The notes: a model not told the origin generated them from the letters alone. Counted from the first letter of the stretch, positions 16,591 to 25,454 are shown. The stretch is 64,000 bases of DNA from CAYUZU01 sp964448675 (GCA_964448675.1 CAYUZU010000021.1:21980-85979); one strand, 5' to 3'. Translations and numbers: made by a program.

Positions 16591-17658
16591 CTAGCACTTC
16601 TCGCCCTGGGTCGATCGTCCCCACGAATGACCGGCCGCCACCTTCCCCGCGCGGGCCTGTTCCAGAATCTCCCTGTATCCAGGGTATCCGCCCTTCTCCG
16701 CGAAGGCCTCGAACATCACGTAGCGGCGATCGGTCGTCACGCCGATCGCCTCGGCATCGTTGTAGTCGCTCGCGATCAGGCCGCCGGCCGGCGTGCCGTA
16801 GTGGTCGCAGATGTCGTGGGCCTGCTGGCGGATCTCTGCATCGCTGCCGCGCGGCAACGTGCTCTGCGTATCCACGATCGCCTCGAAGCAGATCTTGCCC
16901 GAAAACGCCGCGCCGAACTCGTGCAGGCCGACCGTGTTCGGCTGCTGGTTGTTGATGACCTCGAGGCCGACCTCGATCAGGTGCGGCATGACCGCGTTGA
17001 TCTTGCCGCAGGAGTGCATCCAGGTGTGCAGTCCCAGCGCCTTGATCTCGCGGAACCAGCGCTCGTAGCGCGGCTTGAAGAACTCCTCGAACATCTTCGG
17101 GCTGATCAGCAGCCGATCCTGCACCCCCCAGTCATCCGCCATCGCGGCCGCATCCAGCCGACCGCCGGCAAGCTCGTGCGCCCGCTTCATCACCGCGATG
17201 TGGTGGTCGAGCACCCGGTCGAGGATCTCGTTGACCTCGTCCTTGTTGCGGCGGAAGGCCAGCATGGCCTTGTCCATGCCCATGAGCATGTGCAGCCGCT
17301 CCCAGATGCCCTGTCCGAAACAGAACATGACGAACTTGTCGTCCGCGCCGGCCATCTGCTGCGGGAAGCTCTCGTAACGGCGCGGATCGGCCGGGTCGGG
17401 CCAGGCGAAATCCTTCAACTGGCCCAGGTCGGCCAGCGGGTGCTCGATCACCTGGCCCGTATTCGACACGTCGGTCGTACCCCAGCCACAATGCCACTCG
17501 TCGTAGGTCTTGCCGGCCCCGAGCTGCCACGACCAACCGGTGGGGTCGTCGGTCCAGACGTCCCAGCAGTCATTCACCCCCACGATGTCGAACTTCATGG
17601 GCAGCCGCGGCGGGTTGTCGAACGTAATGGCCTTCTTGACGATCTCTCGTGAGGTCAT
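16591..17658 (-). CDS. Uroporphyrinogen-decarboxylase superfamily protein, MtaA/CmuA-like
   Basis: A 355-residue cytoplasmic TIM-barrel protein of the URO-D superfamily. It does not look like HemE: it has the HSCGKI motif near residue 217 (His-x-Cys) that in MtaA/CmuA corrinoid methyltransferases binds zinc and activates a thiol, and it lacks the N-terminal HemE Arg-rich motif. The likely role is methyl transfer with a corrinoid protein or thiol, or an uncharacterised decarboxylation. No corrinoid-binding protein gene is next to it, so the partner is elsewhere or absent. The next gene upstream in the window, divergent, is the B12-dependent nrdJ, but they do not share a transcript. ATG start at 17658. 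Confidence 0.8.
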   Translation of the reverse strand: MTSREIVKKAITFDNPPRLPMKFDIVGVNDCWDVWTDDPTGWSWQLGAGKTYDEWHCGWGTTDVSNTGQVIEHPLADLGQLKDFAWPDPADPRRYESFPQQMAGADDKFVMFCFGQGIWERLHMLMGMDKAMLAFRRNKDEVNEILDRVLDHHIAVMKRAHELAGGRLDAAAMADDWGVQDRLLISPKMFEEFFKPRYERWFREIKALGLHTWMHSCGKINAVMPHLIEVGLEVINNQQPNTVGLHEFGAAFSGKICFEAIVDTQSTLPRGSDAEIRQQAHDICDHYGTPAGGLIASDYNDAEAIGVTTDRRYVMFEAFAEKGGYPGYREILEQARAGKVAAGHSWGRSTQGEKC

Positions 17659-18053
17659 GCAAAGTCCTCTCGGGCCTGCGCCCTGAATGGCAAACGCTGT
17701 GTTACCGGGTCACGGAATCATGCGTTGCGTCGTGCAGCACGAGCAACGTGCCGCGCGATCAATCGCACGCTCGGATCTTAGCCGAATCCACGCGGCGTAA
17801 CACGTGCCCAGCGCGGACCGCGTGGCGCACCCTCGCGCAACACCGCGGCGGCCACCCGCGAATCGCCGGCACCGCGCCCAGCCCTGCGCCGCTGGTATCC
17901 GGGCACAGAAGTTAGCACAAGGTTAGCGCCGGATGAGGTTTGGTGACACCCCCTGTCAAGAAAAACGCTGGATATGGTGGGTTGAATTCCGGCATGCACA
18001 ACCTATTGTATATGCGCCACTTGCGCGAATTCCGAAAGTGCCGCCATTTTCTT
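17659..18053. other. Gene-free upstream region, GC-rich then sharply AT-rich
   Basis: No coding frame with a plausible family appears in this ~400-base stretch between divergent genes. 17659-17925 is GC-rich and unremarkable. From about 17930 to 18110 the composition turns AT-rich, with TTGAAT (17982 region) and ATTGTATATG strings, which suggests promoter DNA serving nrdJ and perhaps a second start site. I looked for a cobalamin riboswitch, expected for a B12-dependent enzyme, and saw no recognisable B12 box. Confidence 0.6.
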
Positions 18054-18082
18054 TTGACCACCACCATATGTTGAGTTACTAT
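18054..18082 (+). promoter_or_regulatory. nrdJ promoter, sigma70-like
   Basis: TTGACC (18054-18059), a 17-base spacer and TACTAT (18077-18082) form a near-consensus promoter inside the AT-rich patch. Transcription would begin near 18089, leaving a ~125-base leader before nrdJ. The string CCACTAAATGTGG just downstream (18092-18104) is a small dyad; a link to the NrdR regulator is possible but the match to NrdR boxes is weak. Confidence 0.7.
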
Positions 18083-18110
18083 AAAGATTGCCCACTAAAT
18101 GTGGCCCCCC

Positions 18111-18158
18111 AGCCGACCGGCTGACGATGTACTATGTAACGGCGAGTCGCGGTCGGCT
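18111..18158 (+). promoter_or_regulatory. Structured 5' leader of nrdJ
   Basis: AGCCGACCG (18111-18119) and CGGTCGGCT (18150-18158) are exact reverse complements, giving a 9-base-pair stem closed over a 30-base loop. A second small hairpin, CCACG-TC-CGTGG (18189-18200), sits directly before the ribosome site AAGGGAG (18201-18207). Together they make a compact folded leader between the promoter and the start codon. It matches no riboswitch class I can recognise. Confidence 0.55.
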
Positions 18159-18215
18159 TCTCTGCCGTTGTGCCCAAGTATCTGTCACCCACGTCCGTGG
18201 AAGGGAGTTTCAGGG

Positions 18216-21185
18216 ATGAGTGTCACCACCAGCGAGCGCGCTGCCCGACTCATGGATGAGCCGGTCCTGACGGAAAACGCCCGAAAGGTGCTCGAAGCCC
18301 GCTATCTCAAGAAGAACGAGGACGGCGAATGCACCGAGACCCCGCGGGACCTGTTCCACCGCGTTGCACGCACCATTGCCGAGATCGAGATCGTCTACGG
18401 CGGGGACGAGTTGGTTCGCCGCGAATGGACCGATAAATTCTACCGCCTCATGACCAGCGGCCGCTTCATGCCCAATTCGCCGACGCTCATGAACGCCGGC
18501 CGCGAGATGGGCATGCTCTCGGCCTGCTTCGTGCTGCCCGTGCGCGACTCTATCGTCGACATCTTCAACACCATCAAGCACACCGCCCTCATCCAGAAGG
18601 CTGGCGGCGGCACCGGGTTCGCATTCGACGAGCTCCGCCCCACCGGCGACTTCATCCAGTCCAGCGGCGGCACGACGAGCGGCCCGATCAGCTTCTGGCG
18701 CGCCTTCAGCGAAGCCACCAACGCCATCCAGCAGGGGGCGTTCCGCCGCGGCGCCAACATGGGGATGATGTACATCCACCACCCCGACATCCTCAAGTTC
18801 CTGCACGCCAAGCAGGACCTCAAGCAGTTCAACAACTACAACATCTCGGTGAAGGTCACCGACACCTGGATGGAGGAGTACCTCGCGGACACCGACTCGC
18901 CGCACGTCGTGCGCAACCCGCGCACCGGCCGGGCCGCGGTGATCCCCAAGAGCACCGACATCTGGAAGTACAACATCCGTGACCTGGTCGAGATCGACTG
19001 TGTCGAACCGGTCGATCCCACCAAGCGTGAGCGCTACTACCGCACGCCCAAGCTCACCGGCGAGCTCCCCGAGGAACTCCGCGGCAAGGTCTACACCAAG
19101 CGCGACATCTGGCAGATCATCGTCCAGAACGCCTGGCAGACCGGCGAGCCCGGCGTCGTGTTCATCGACCGCATCAATGAGCAGAACCCCACGCCGCAGC
19201 TCGGCCGCATCGAGGCCACCAATCCCTGCGGCGAGCAGCCCCTGCTGCCGTACGAGGCGTGCAACCTGGGCAGCGTCAACCTCGGGCAGTTCATCAAGAA
19301 CCCCTGCACGCCCGAGGCGGCGGTGGACTGGGACGCCCTCCGGGAAACCGTCCACGACGCGACGCGCTTCCTCGACAACGTCATCGACGCCAACAACTAC
19401 CCCCTGCCGGAAATCGAGCGCATCTGCCGCGAAAACCGCAAGATCGGGCTGGGCGTGATGGGCTTTGCCGACGCGCTGTATCGCCTGGGCGTACGCTATA
19501 ACAGCGAGCAGGGCGTGGCCTGGGGCGAGCGCTTCATGAAATTCATCAATGACGAGGCGCACAACTACAGCCAGCAGCTCGCCCGCGAGCGCGGCCCGTT
19601 CCTCAACTGGCACGGCAGCGTCTGGCATACGAAGCACAACCGCCTCATGCGCAACGCAGCCGTCACCACCGTCGCGCCGACTGGCACGATCAGCATCATC
19701 GCGAACTGCTCCGGCGGAATCGAGCCGATGTTCTCGCTCGCTTTCTTCCGCAACGTCCTCAAGGGCCAGAAGCAGGGCGAAAAGCCTATGATCGAGGTCA
19801 ATGGCACATTCCGGAACGTCGCCAAGGAACGCGGCGTTCTGTCACAAGCGCTGCTGGAGCAGATCGCCGAAGCCGGCTCCATCGCGCACATCGAAGAGTT
19901 GCCAGCGGACATGCGGGACGTTTTCGTCTGCGCCCACGATATCGAGCCCGAGTGGCACATGAAGATGCAGGCCGCTTTCCAGAAGCACTGCGACGCCTCG
20001 ATCAGCAAGACGATCAACTTCGCCAACGCCGCCACGCCCGAGCAGGTCGACCAGATCTACCGGCTGGCGTTCCAGACGCGCTGCAAGGGCGTCACCGTCT
20101 ACCGCGACGGCTGCCGCCAGGAGCAGCCCATGGCGCTGAAGAAGAAGGAAAGCGACGCAGCCACGAAGCAGCACAGCGACGAAGGGGCGAAGCCGAACGC
20201 CGCCGAGACGGCCCCGGCCCGCTCACTGCGTGCCGCCGACCTCGCCCCCGGCCAGTACATCGAGCCGATGGACCTGCCGGAGATTGTCAGCGGCCTGCGC
20301 ATCCGCCAGATGACGCCCTTCGGCAACATGCACGTGAAGATCACCGTCGACCCCCGTGCCGACCGCGAGCTCGAGGTCTTTGCCCAGCTCGGCAAGGGCG
20401 GCGACGTCGCCAACGGTGACATGGAGGCCATCTGCCGCATGGTGTCGCTCTGGCTCCGCGCCGGCGGCAGCCTGCGCCAGGTCGTCAAGCAGCTCGAGGG
20501 CATCGGCACCTCGCTGCAGATCCCGACCCGCAGCGGGCGGATCATGTCCCTCGGCGATGGCCTGGCCTGCGCCCTCAAGAAATACCAGCGCGCCAAGGAA
20601 CGCTTCGGCCTGCGCGCCCTGCTGCTCGGCGAGATCAACCTCAGCGAGCTCGACAACCCCAACACGCCGCCGCACCACCCGGCCACCATGCCAGTGGATC
20701 GCCCGGCGACGCCGCCGGGCGACAATGGCGGCAACGGTGGGTCGCGCAGCGAGGCCGTGACCACCGTCACGCGCCACGTCGAGACGAATGTCGCGCGGGT
20801 CGCCACCAGGTCGACGGACGCCACGGCCAGGTCACAGACGCCCAAGGCCATCGTCGCCCGCCACAACGGGAATGGGAACGGCAACGGCAAGGACCACGGG
20901 CACGCCGCAGCGAGTGGAAGTGCGGCGGTCGCAGTCGCCGAACTGGAGACGCCCCAACCCGCCGCGGCGACGGCGGCACAGCCCACGTCCGCGGTCGCCA
21001 CCGCGTCGCATGCCGCCGAGACGCGCGTGCGGCGATCGACCGACCTGACGACCGTCATCAGCGAGGTCAAGCACGGCCACGACTCGGCGGCGTTCTACAA
21101 GGTGATGTGCCCCGAGTGCGGCAGCGCCCTGGCGCGCCAGGAAGGCTGCCGCAAGTGCCCGAGTTGCGGCTGGTCAGCGTGCTGA
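18216..21185 (+). CDS. nrdJ: Vitamin B12-dependent (class II) ribonucleotide reductase
   Basis: Adenosylcobalamin-dependent reductase making deoxyribonucleotides without oxygen dependence. 989 residues from the ATG at 18216 (AAGGGAG eight bases upstream). The N-terminal part carries the substrate-pocket stretch FMPNSPTLMNAG and LSACFVLPV near residues 85-110. The active-site N-x-C-x-E (N336, C338, E340) lies in NPCGEQ and PTGTIS follows near 490. A TSCPD-like domain lies at ~690-810. Then comes a ~140-residue low-complexity linker with Ala, Thr and Asn-Gly repeats, and a C-terminal Cys-rich tail (CPECG and CPSCG, residues ~965-989) that either re-reduces the active site or binds zinc. A single B12-dependent enzyme suits a microaerobic or variable-oxygen lifestyle. 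Confidence 0.95.
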   Translation: MSVTTSERAARLMDEPVLTENARKVLEARYLKKNEDGECTETPRDLFHRVARTIAEIEIVYGGDELVRREWTDKFYRLMTSGRFMPNSPTLMNAGREMGMLSACFVLPVRDSIVDIFNTIKHTALIQKAGGGTGFAFDELRPTGDFIQSSGGTTSGPISFWRAFSEATNAIQQGAFRRGANMGMMYIHHPDILKFLHAKQDLKQFNNYNISVKVTDTWMEEYLADTDSPHVVRNPRTGRAAVIPKSTDIWKYNIRDLVEIDCVEPVDPTKRERYYRTPKLTGELPEELRGKVYTKRDIWQIIVQNAWQTGEPGVVFIDRINEQNPTPQLGRIEATNPCGEQPLLPYEACNLGSVNLGQFIKNPCTPEAAVDWDALRETVHDATRFLDNVIDANNYPLPEIERICRENRKIGLGVMGFADALYRLGVRYNSEQGVAWGERFMKFINDEAHNYSQQLARERGPFLNWHGSVWHTKHNRLMRNAAVTTVAPTGTISIIANCSGGIEPMFSLAFFRNVLKGQKQGEKPMIEVNGTFRNVAKERGVLSQALLEQIAEAGSIAHIEELPADMRDVFVCAHDIEPEWHMKMQAAFQKHCDASISKTINFANAATPEQVDQIYRLAFQTRCKGVTVYRDGCRQEQPMALKKKESDAATKQHSDEGAKPNAAETAPARSLRAADLAPGQYIEPMDLPEIVSGLRIRQMTPFGNMHVKITVDPRADRELEVFAQLGKGGDVANGDMEAICRMVSLWLRAGGSLRQVVKQLEGIGTSLQIPTRSGRIMSLGDGLACALKKYQRAKERFGLRALLLGEINLSELDNPNTPPHHPATMPVDRPATPPGDNGGNGGSRSEAVTTVTRHVETNVARVATRSTDATARSQTPKAIVARHNGNGNGNGKDHGHAAASGSAAVAVAELETPQPAAATAAQPTSAVATASHAAETRVRRSTDLTTVISEVKHGHDSAAFYKVMCPECGSALARQEGCRKCPSCGWSAC

Positions 21186-21271
21186 GGCGCCGACCAAGCG
21201 AAGAAGTGCCGCGGCACTTGCGACGGTCATTGTCGCGCAGCAACTTGTGTCCCCTGTGATCGCACCTGGCG

Positions 21272-21300
21272 GAGCCCGTTCTACACCGTAGAGCGGGCTC
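21272..21300 (+). terminator. Hairpin terminator between nrdJ and the convergent epimerase gene
   Basis: GAGCCCGTTCTAC (21272-21284) pairs with GTAGAGCGGGCTC (21288-21300) over a three-base ACC loop: 13 pairs with a single T-G wobble. It is followed by TGTCCCTTTC, a weak T tract, on the plus strand. It lies 87 bases after the nrdJ stop and 30 bases before the end of the convergent gene, so it may work in both directions, better for nrdJ. Confidence 0.75.
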
Positions 21301-21330
21301 TGTCCCTTTCGTCGTCGGGGCGCGCCCCCT

Positions 21331-22521
21331 CTATCCCGCCCCCCGCATTTCCTTCAGTAATTCCCAGCAGTAGAGCAGTGCCCGAGGCACATGGAATGCC
21401 CCCTTCCACGTGCCGCCCTTGCACGTCAGCGATCGCGTCCCATCCCGCCGCAGATACCCGAACCATTCCCCGTGCTCCGCATCAGGGAAACGCTCGAACG
21501 CGTACGCGTGGACCTGCTCGTACATGTCGGCATAGCGGGCATCGCCCGTCAGGTGATGCGCCAGCAGCGCGGCGTACAGCGCCTCGCAGTGTGGCCACCA
21601 CAGTTTCATGTCGTGCTCGAGATACGCTGATGGCTTGCCGTCCACGTCAACGAAGTACAGCAGCCCGCCGCAATCCCTGTCCCAGCCACGTTCGAAAGAG
21701 ACGTCAAGCACCCGCGTGCTCCGCTCAACCAGATCGCGGTCACCCCGCCGCCGTCCGACTTCCATCAGGAACCACGCCGTCTCGATCGCGTGGCCCGGGC
21801 TCATCACTCGTCCATCCGGCGCGTCGATCCGGCCGCCGTCGGGCGCCACGGTCTCCAGCACGCACTCATCGTCCAGCTTCACGAAATCGCGGAAAATCTC
21901 CGCGATGCAGTCGTCGATCACGCCTTCAAGACGTCCGGCATCGGCCGCGCCCCCCAGCGCCGCCAGCGCGTCCGCCACGCTCACCAGGCACATCAGCGGC
22001 GCCAGACCCTTCATCGGCCGCGTCTGCGGGGCGGTCTTCGGCTCGATCCCGTTGGGCGTGGTGATGTAGGTATGGAACGCATTGAAGAGCTCGTGGGCCC
22101 GACTGCGATAGTGGTCTTCGCCCGTCGCCTGTGCCAGCGCGGCCAGCGCCAGAATGCCAAACACCTCGCTGAACACGTAGCGCCGCATCCGTAGCGGCCG
22201 CCCCCCGCGATCCACCAGGAAGTACATCTTGCCGCGGGCGTCGAAACAGTGCGCCGTGAGGAACGCGTGACCGTGCCGCGCCAGTGCCAGCCACTCGTCA
22301 CGCGGCTCTACGCGGGCATGCAACGTAGCGAACAGCCAGGTCGCCCGCCCCTGCAGCCAGACCGGCTTGTCCGTGCCGTACAGCGACCCGTCCCGCTCCA
22401 GGTAAGTGAAAAAGCCCCCCTGCTCGTGGTCCACGCCGTGCCGCTGCCAGAACGGGACAACGTCGTCCAACAGGGCCTGGCGATAGAGTCCGCGTAGTTC
22501 GTCGATGCGCTGCTGCTTCAT
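21331..22521 (-). CDS. AGE-family (N-acylglucosamine 2-epimerase-like) isomerase
   Basis: A 396-residue soluble (alpha/alpha)6-barrel protein of the AGE superfamily, which interconverts C2 epimers of sugars (GlcNAc/ManNAc, mannose/fructose or cellobiose). Family stretches include FFTYLERDG near residue 37, WLQGRATWLFATL near 55, SPGHAIETAWFL near 243-254, KLWWPHCEAL near 310 and the C-terminal GGTWKGAFHVPRALLYC. The His residues of SPGHAIE and AFHVPR correspond to the catalytic and substrate-binding histidines of the family. The substrate cannot be told from sequence by eye. Starts with ATG at 22521; divergent from the FAD oxidoreductase gene across 113 bases. Confidence 0.9.
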   Translation of the reverse strand: MKQQRIDELRGLYRQALLDDVVPFWQRHGVDHEQGGFFTYLERDGSLYGTDKPVWLQGRATWLFATLHARVEPRDEWLALARHGHAFLTAHCFDARGKMYFLVDRGGRPLRMRRYVFSEVFGILALAALAQATGEDHYRSRAHELFNAFHTYITTPNGIEPKTAPQTRPMKGLAPLMCLVSVADALAALGGAADAGRLEGVIDDCIAEIFRDFVKLDDECVLETVAPDGGRIDAPDGRVMSPGHAIETAWFLMEVGRRRGDRDLVERSTRVLDVSFERGWDRDCGGLLYFVDVDGKPSAYLEHDMKLWWPHCEALYAALLAHHLTGDARYADMYEQVHAYAFERFPDAEHGEWFGYLRRDGTRSLTCKGGTWKGAFHVPRALLYCWELLKEMRGAG

Positions 22522-22589
22522 GTTCGCCTTTCGGTTGCCGCAGCCGGCGTAGCCGCGGTGCTCGCGATCGCGGTAGCGGGTCGAGCCCG

Positions 22590-22595
22590 TATAAT
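22590..22595 (+). promoter_or_regulatory. Candidate -10 box upstream of the FAD oxidoreductase gene
   Basis: A perfect TATAAT 40 bases before the ATG at 22635 in very GC-rich DNA. No convincing -35 box was found at 16-18 bases, so it may act as a lone strong -10. Transcription from it would begin near 22602, which argues against the in-frame ATG at 22608 being the true start. Confidence 0.45.
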
Positions 22596-22634
22596 AGGGC
22601 GTCGCCGATGACGCCGCGAGGATACGAGGTCAGC

Positions 22635-24011
22635 ATGCCGTTTCAGTACGACAACGCCCTTCCAGCCGCCCTCCGCACCGCTTTTGCCGACCTGCCCGTG
22701 ACGGCCAGGCCCGACGTGCTCGTCGTCGGCGGTGGCCCAGCGGGTTGCGCCGCCGCCTTGCAGGCAGCGCGTGACGGCGCCCGCACGTTGCTGGTCGAGC
22801 AGTTCGCGTGTCTCGGCGGCATGGGGACCGCCGGGCTGGTCCCCGCGTTCTGTCCCTTTACCGACCGCCAGCAGCCGATCAGCGGCGGCATCGCCTTCGA
22901 AATCCTCGAAGAGATGAAACGCGGCATGCCGCACCTGCCGCCGGACCACCTCGACTGGGTGCCGATCGACCCCGAGCGCCTCAAGCTCGTCTATGACCGG
23001 AAACTCGCCGCGGCCGGCACGGACGTGCTGTTCCTCACGCACTTCGTTGACGGGCTCCGCGATGCCGACGGCCGCGTGACCGACGTGATCTTACACAACA
23101 AGAGCGGCTTGCAGCGCGTTCGCCCGCGGGTTGCCATCGACTGCACCGGCGATGGCGATGTTGCCGCGGCCGCCGGCGCCACGTACGAGCAAGGGGCTGA
23201 CGACACACACGAGATGCAGCCCTGCACGATGTGCTTCGTGCTGGGCGGGGTCGACAACGATCGCCTGCAGCCGTGGCTCTGGGCCGACGATGCCAAGAAC
23301 CTGCTGCTGAAACCTGCGATTGCCGCGGCCAAGGCGGCCGGCGACCTCGACATCCTCGAAGACGCCGCCAACGTCGCCTACCAGTCACCGGCGACGATCG
23401 GGCTGAACTTCAGCCACGTGTTTGATATTGACGCAACGGACGCCGCCGCCCTCTCGGCCGCCCACGCGGCGGGGCGGGAGCTCGTGCAGCAGCTCGCCGC
23501 GTTCATCCGCAAGTACCTGCCCGGCTGCGAGAATGCCCAGCTGGTCAGTACCGGGATCCAGATCGGCGTCCGGGAAACACGCCGCATCGTCGGCGATTAC
23601 GTCCTGACGCTCGACGACTACCTCGCGCGCCGCTCGTTCCCGGATGAGATTGCGCGCAACGCCTACTACATCGACATCCATCTCTCGCGGCAGGAATGGG
23701 AGAAGAACCTCGGCCGCGAAGTGGACTGGAGCGAGAAGATCCACCAGTACGGCCCGGGTGAATCCCACGGCGTCCCCTATCGCTGCCTCACGCCGCGGGG
23801 CCTGGCCAACATCCTCGTCGCCGGCCGCTGCATCAGCACCGACCGCCCCGTGCAGGGCTCCGTCCGCACCATGCCCAACTGCCTGGTCATGGGCCAAGCC
23901 GCCGGCGCCGCGGCCGCCATGGCCGCCCGCGACCACGGCGGGGATACCCGGGCGGTGAACGCCGACGGATTGCGGGCCCACCTGCGGTCTTGTGGAGCGT
24001 ACTTGCCGTGA
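22635..24011 (+). CDS. FAD-dependent oxidoreductase (FAD_oxidored family)
   Basis: A 458-residue soluble flavoprotein. The N-terminal Rossmann motif VLVVGGGPAGCAAALQAAR (residues ~29-47) is followed by LLVEQFACLGGMGT, typical of the FAD_oxidored group common in planctomycetes. IDCTGDGDVAAAAG near 164-177 is the second FAD contact, and the C-terminal LVAGRCISTDRPVQGS...GQAAGAAAAMA is the usual third. There is no signal peptide. Members are often annotated as 'glucose-inhibited' or dehydrogenase-like and act on unknown small molecules. Start: ATG at 22635 with GAGG five bases upstream. It is divergent from the sugar epimerase, so a sugar-acid substrate is conceivable. Confidence 0.88.
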   Translation: MPFQYDNALPAALRTAFADLPVTARPDVLVVGGGPAGCAAALQAARDGARTLLVEQFACLGGMGTAGLVPAFCPFTDRQQPISGGIAFEILEEMKRGMPHLPPDHLDWVPIDPERLKLVYDRKLAAAGTDVLFLTHFVDGLRDADGRVTDVILHNKSGLQRVRPRVAIDCTGDGDVAAAAGATYEQGADDTHEMQPCTMCFVLGGVDNDRLQPWLWADDAKNLLLKPAIAAAKAAGDLDILEDAANVAYQSPATIGLNFSHVFDIDATDAAALSAAHAAGRELVQQLAAFIRKYLPGCENAQLVSTGIQIGVRETRRIVGDYVLTLDDYLARRSFPDEIARNAYYIDIHLSRQEWEKNLGREVDWSEKIHQYGPGESHGVPYRCLTPRGLANILVAGRCISTDRPVQGSVRTMPNCLVMGQAAGAAAAMAARDHGGDTRAVNADGLRAHLRSCGAYLP

Positions 24012-24211
24012 GCCTGTCCCCCGTCAGAGCAAGCCGACCGGAATGACCGCGACCTGCTCGGTCAACGGCGAACGCTCCCGGGCAAGCCACACAAACCCAC
24101 CGGCCGCCCGACGCGGTTCGAGTTGGTGCAGCACCGCAAACAGGTGCGTCCATTCGCGCCGCGGCGCGACCGTACCTCATTCCCGATGCGCTGTTTCCAG
24201 CTCGCAAGCCG

Positions 24212-24820
24212 CTACGAAGCGCCCGCCTGCAGCGACGCGAGCTTGTTCTGCACGCGCGCCGCGTGCCCTTCCGGGATCACCTCCGGCCAGTGATACACGA
24301 TCTTTCCCTGCGGGCTGATCAGCACCGTGCTCCGCACGACGCGCCCGCCAAAAGGCGTCTCGACCCAGGCACCGTAGGTCTTCATGACCTTCTTCTGCGG
24401 ATCGGCCAACAGGCTCACCTTGAGGTCGAATTCCTCGGTGACCTGGCGGTGGCTGGCGACCGTGTCGGGGCTGATGCCGAAGACCTTCGCCGACAGATTC
24501 TCGAACTGGCTGTGGCTCCGGGTGAACTCCTTGGCCTGGCAGGTGCAGCCCGGCGTCCCGTCCTTGGGGTAGAAGTACAGCACCACCCACTGGCCGCGGT
24601 GCTGTGCCAGCGTCACCAGATCCCCATCCTGATTGGGCAGGGTGAAATTCACCGCCTGCTGCCCGGCAAGCTCCGACCGCTCCGCGGCAGCCATCTCCAT
24701 CTCGGCGGCACGTTCGTTGTTCGTGCAGCCCCAAGAAAACAGCAGTGTGCCCGCCAGCAAAAAGGCCACGGTGGGACGCGTGCGGGTCGGCTTCGGACGC
24801 CCAATCACATCGTAGCGCAT
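24212..24820 (-). CDS. Bcp-type peroxiredoxin, probable lipoprotein
   Basis: Thiol peroxidase of the AhpC/TSA superfamily, Bcp-like. An N-terminal hydrophobic segment (residues 17-31) ends in FSWGC with Cys32, a plausible though imperfect lipobox (Trp at -2), so the enzyme would be tethered outside the inner membrane. The thioredoxin-like fold follows, with YFYPKDGTPGCTCQ carrying the peroxidatic Cys. E. coli Bcp has its resolving Cys five residues later; here that place is Lys and the second Cys is only two residues away (CTC). GGGAGG stands just upstream; ATG at 24820 gives better spacing than ATG at 24823. Convergent with the FAD gene, with a ~200-base gap in which I see nothing else. Confidence 0.85.
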   Translation of the reverse strand: MRYDVIGRPKPTRTRPTVAFLLAGTLLFSWGCTNNERAAEMEMAAAERSELAGQQAVNFTLPNQDGDLVTLAQHRGQWVVLYFYPKDGTPGCTCQAKEFTRSHSQFENLSAKVFGISPDTVASHRQVTEEFDLKVSLLADPQKKVMKTYGAWVETPFGGRVVRSTVLISPQGKIVYHWPEVIPEGHAARVQNKLASLQAGAS

Positions 24821-25056
24821 CATTGCACCTCCCTTAGCAAAGAAGTGGCGTTTTATAGGACGGCGACCGTCCTGGTCGCCCGAACCTTCGACCGTTCTCA
24901 TCATAGCCGCCCGCCCCGCCTACGGCGAGCGCAACGTTTCAATCCAGATACACGCTCGCCGCGCGGGCGTCGATCAATCGGGTAATCCCGGCACGGCCGC
25001 ACTGCCGATAGCTTTCGTTAGGCCCCCGGTGCACTGGCCTGATCTGGAGGAACACA

Positions 25057-25410
25057 ATGCCCGAGACGACGACGCCTGCCCGCGTGTACCACATTCGCGA
25101 CATGATTCGTCCCGATGTCGAACGGCCGCTGCCCGCGCTGCACACCCCCGACCGCCGCCAGCATCCGCGGTATTCCCGCTGTCTGCTGGGCGAACTGACG
25201 ACCGCCACGTCGGACGCGACGCTGCCGATCGCATGTGTCGATGTCAGCATGGGCGGCGCGCAGGTCGTGACGCCGGCGCAGATCGACCTCAACGGCGGCG
25301 ACCGGGTGCGGGTGCACATCGACCACGGCCCCAATGTCTACGAGGACGACTTCACCGTCGTCGCGACCAGGCGCATGCCGACCGGCACCGCAATCCATCT
25401 GCGCTGCTAG
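25057..25410 (+). CDS. Single-domain PilZ protein, first of a tandem pair
   Basis: 117-residue soluble protein that is essentially one PilZ domain, predicted to bind cyclic di-GMP. The two ligand motifs are present: RxxxR in DRRQHPR (residues ~32-38) and DxSxxG in DVSMGG (near 66-71). A short N-terminal arm with VYHIRDMIRP precedes them. The next gene, 44 bases on, encodes a second PilZ protein of exactly the same length and layout, so the pair arose by duplication. The output partner is unknown; single-domain PilZ proteins usually act as adaptors for motility, pili or secretion. ATG start at 25057 with GGAGG upstream. Confidence 0.85.
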   Translation: MPETTTPARVYHIRDMIRPDVERPLPALHTPDRRQHPRYSRCLLGELTTATSDATLPIACVDVSMGGAQVVTPAQIDLNGGDRVRVHIDHGPNVYEDDFTVVATRRMPTGTAIHLRC

Positions 25411-25454
25411 CCGGGTGTTGTGCCGGCGGCGCCAGCAGCCGAGGAAGTTGTCTC

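Noticed and set aside
16591..17658. HemE uroporphyrinogen decarboxylase
   Set aside because: The HSCG zinc motif and lack of the HemE N-terminal signature favour the MtaA/CmuA-like branch.
17659..18215. Cobalamin riboswitch upstream of nrdJ
   Set aside because: No B12 box or the conserved core of that class could be found by eye, although the leader does fold.
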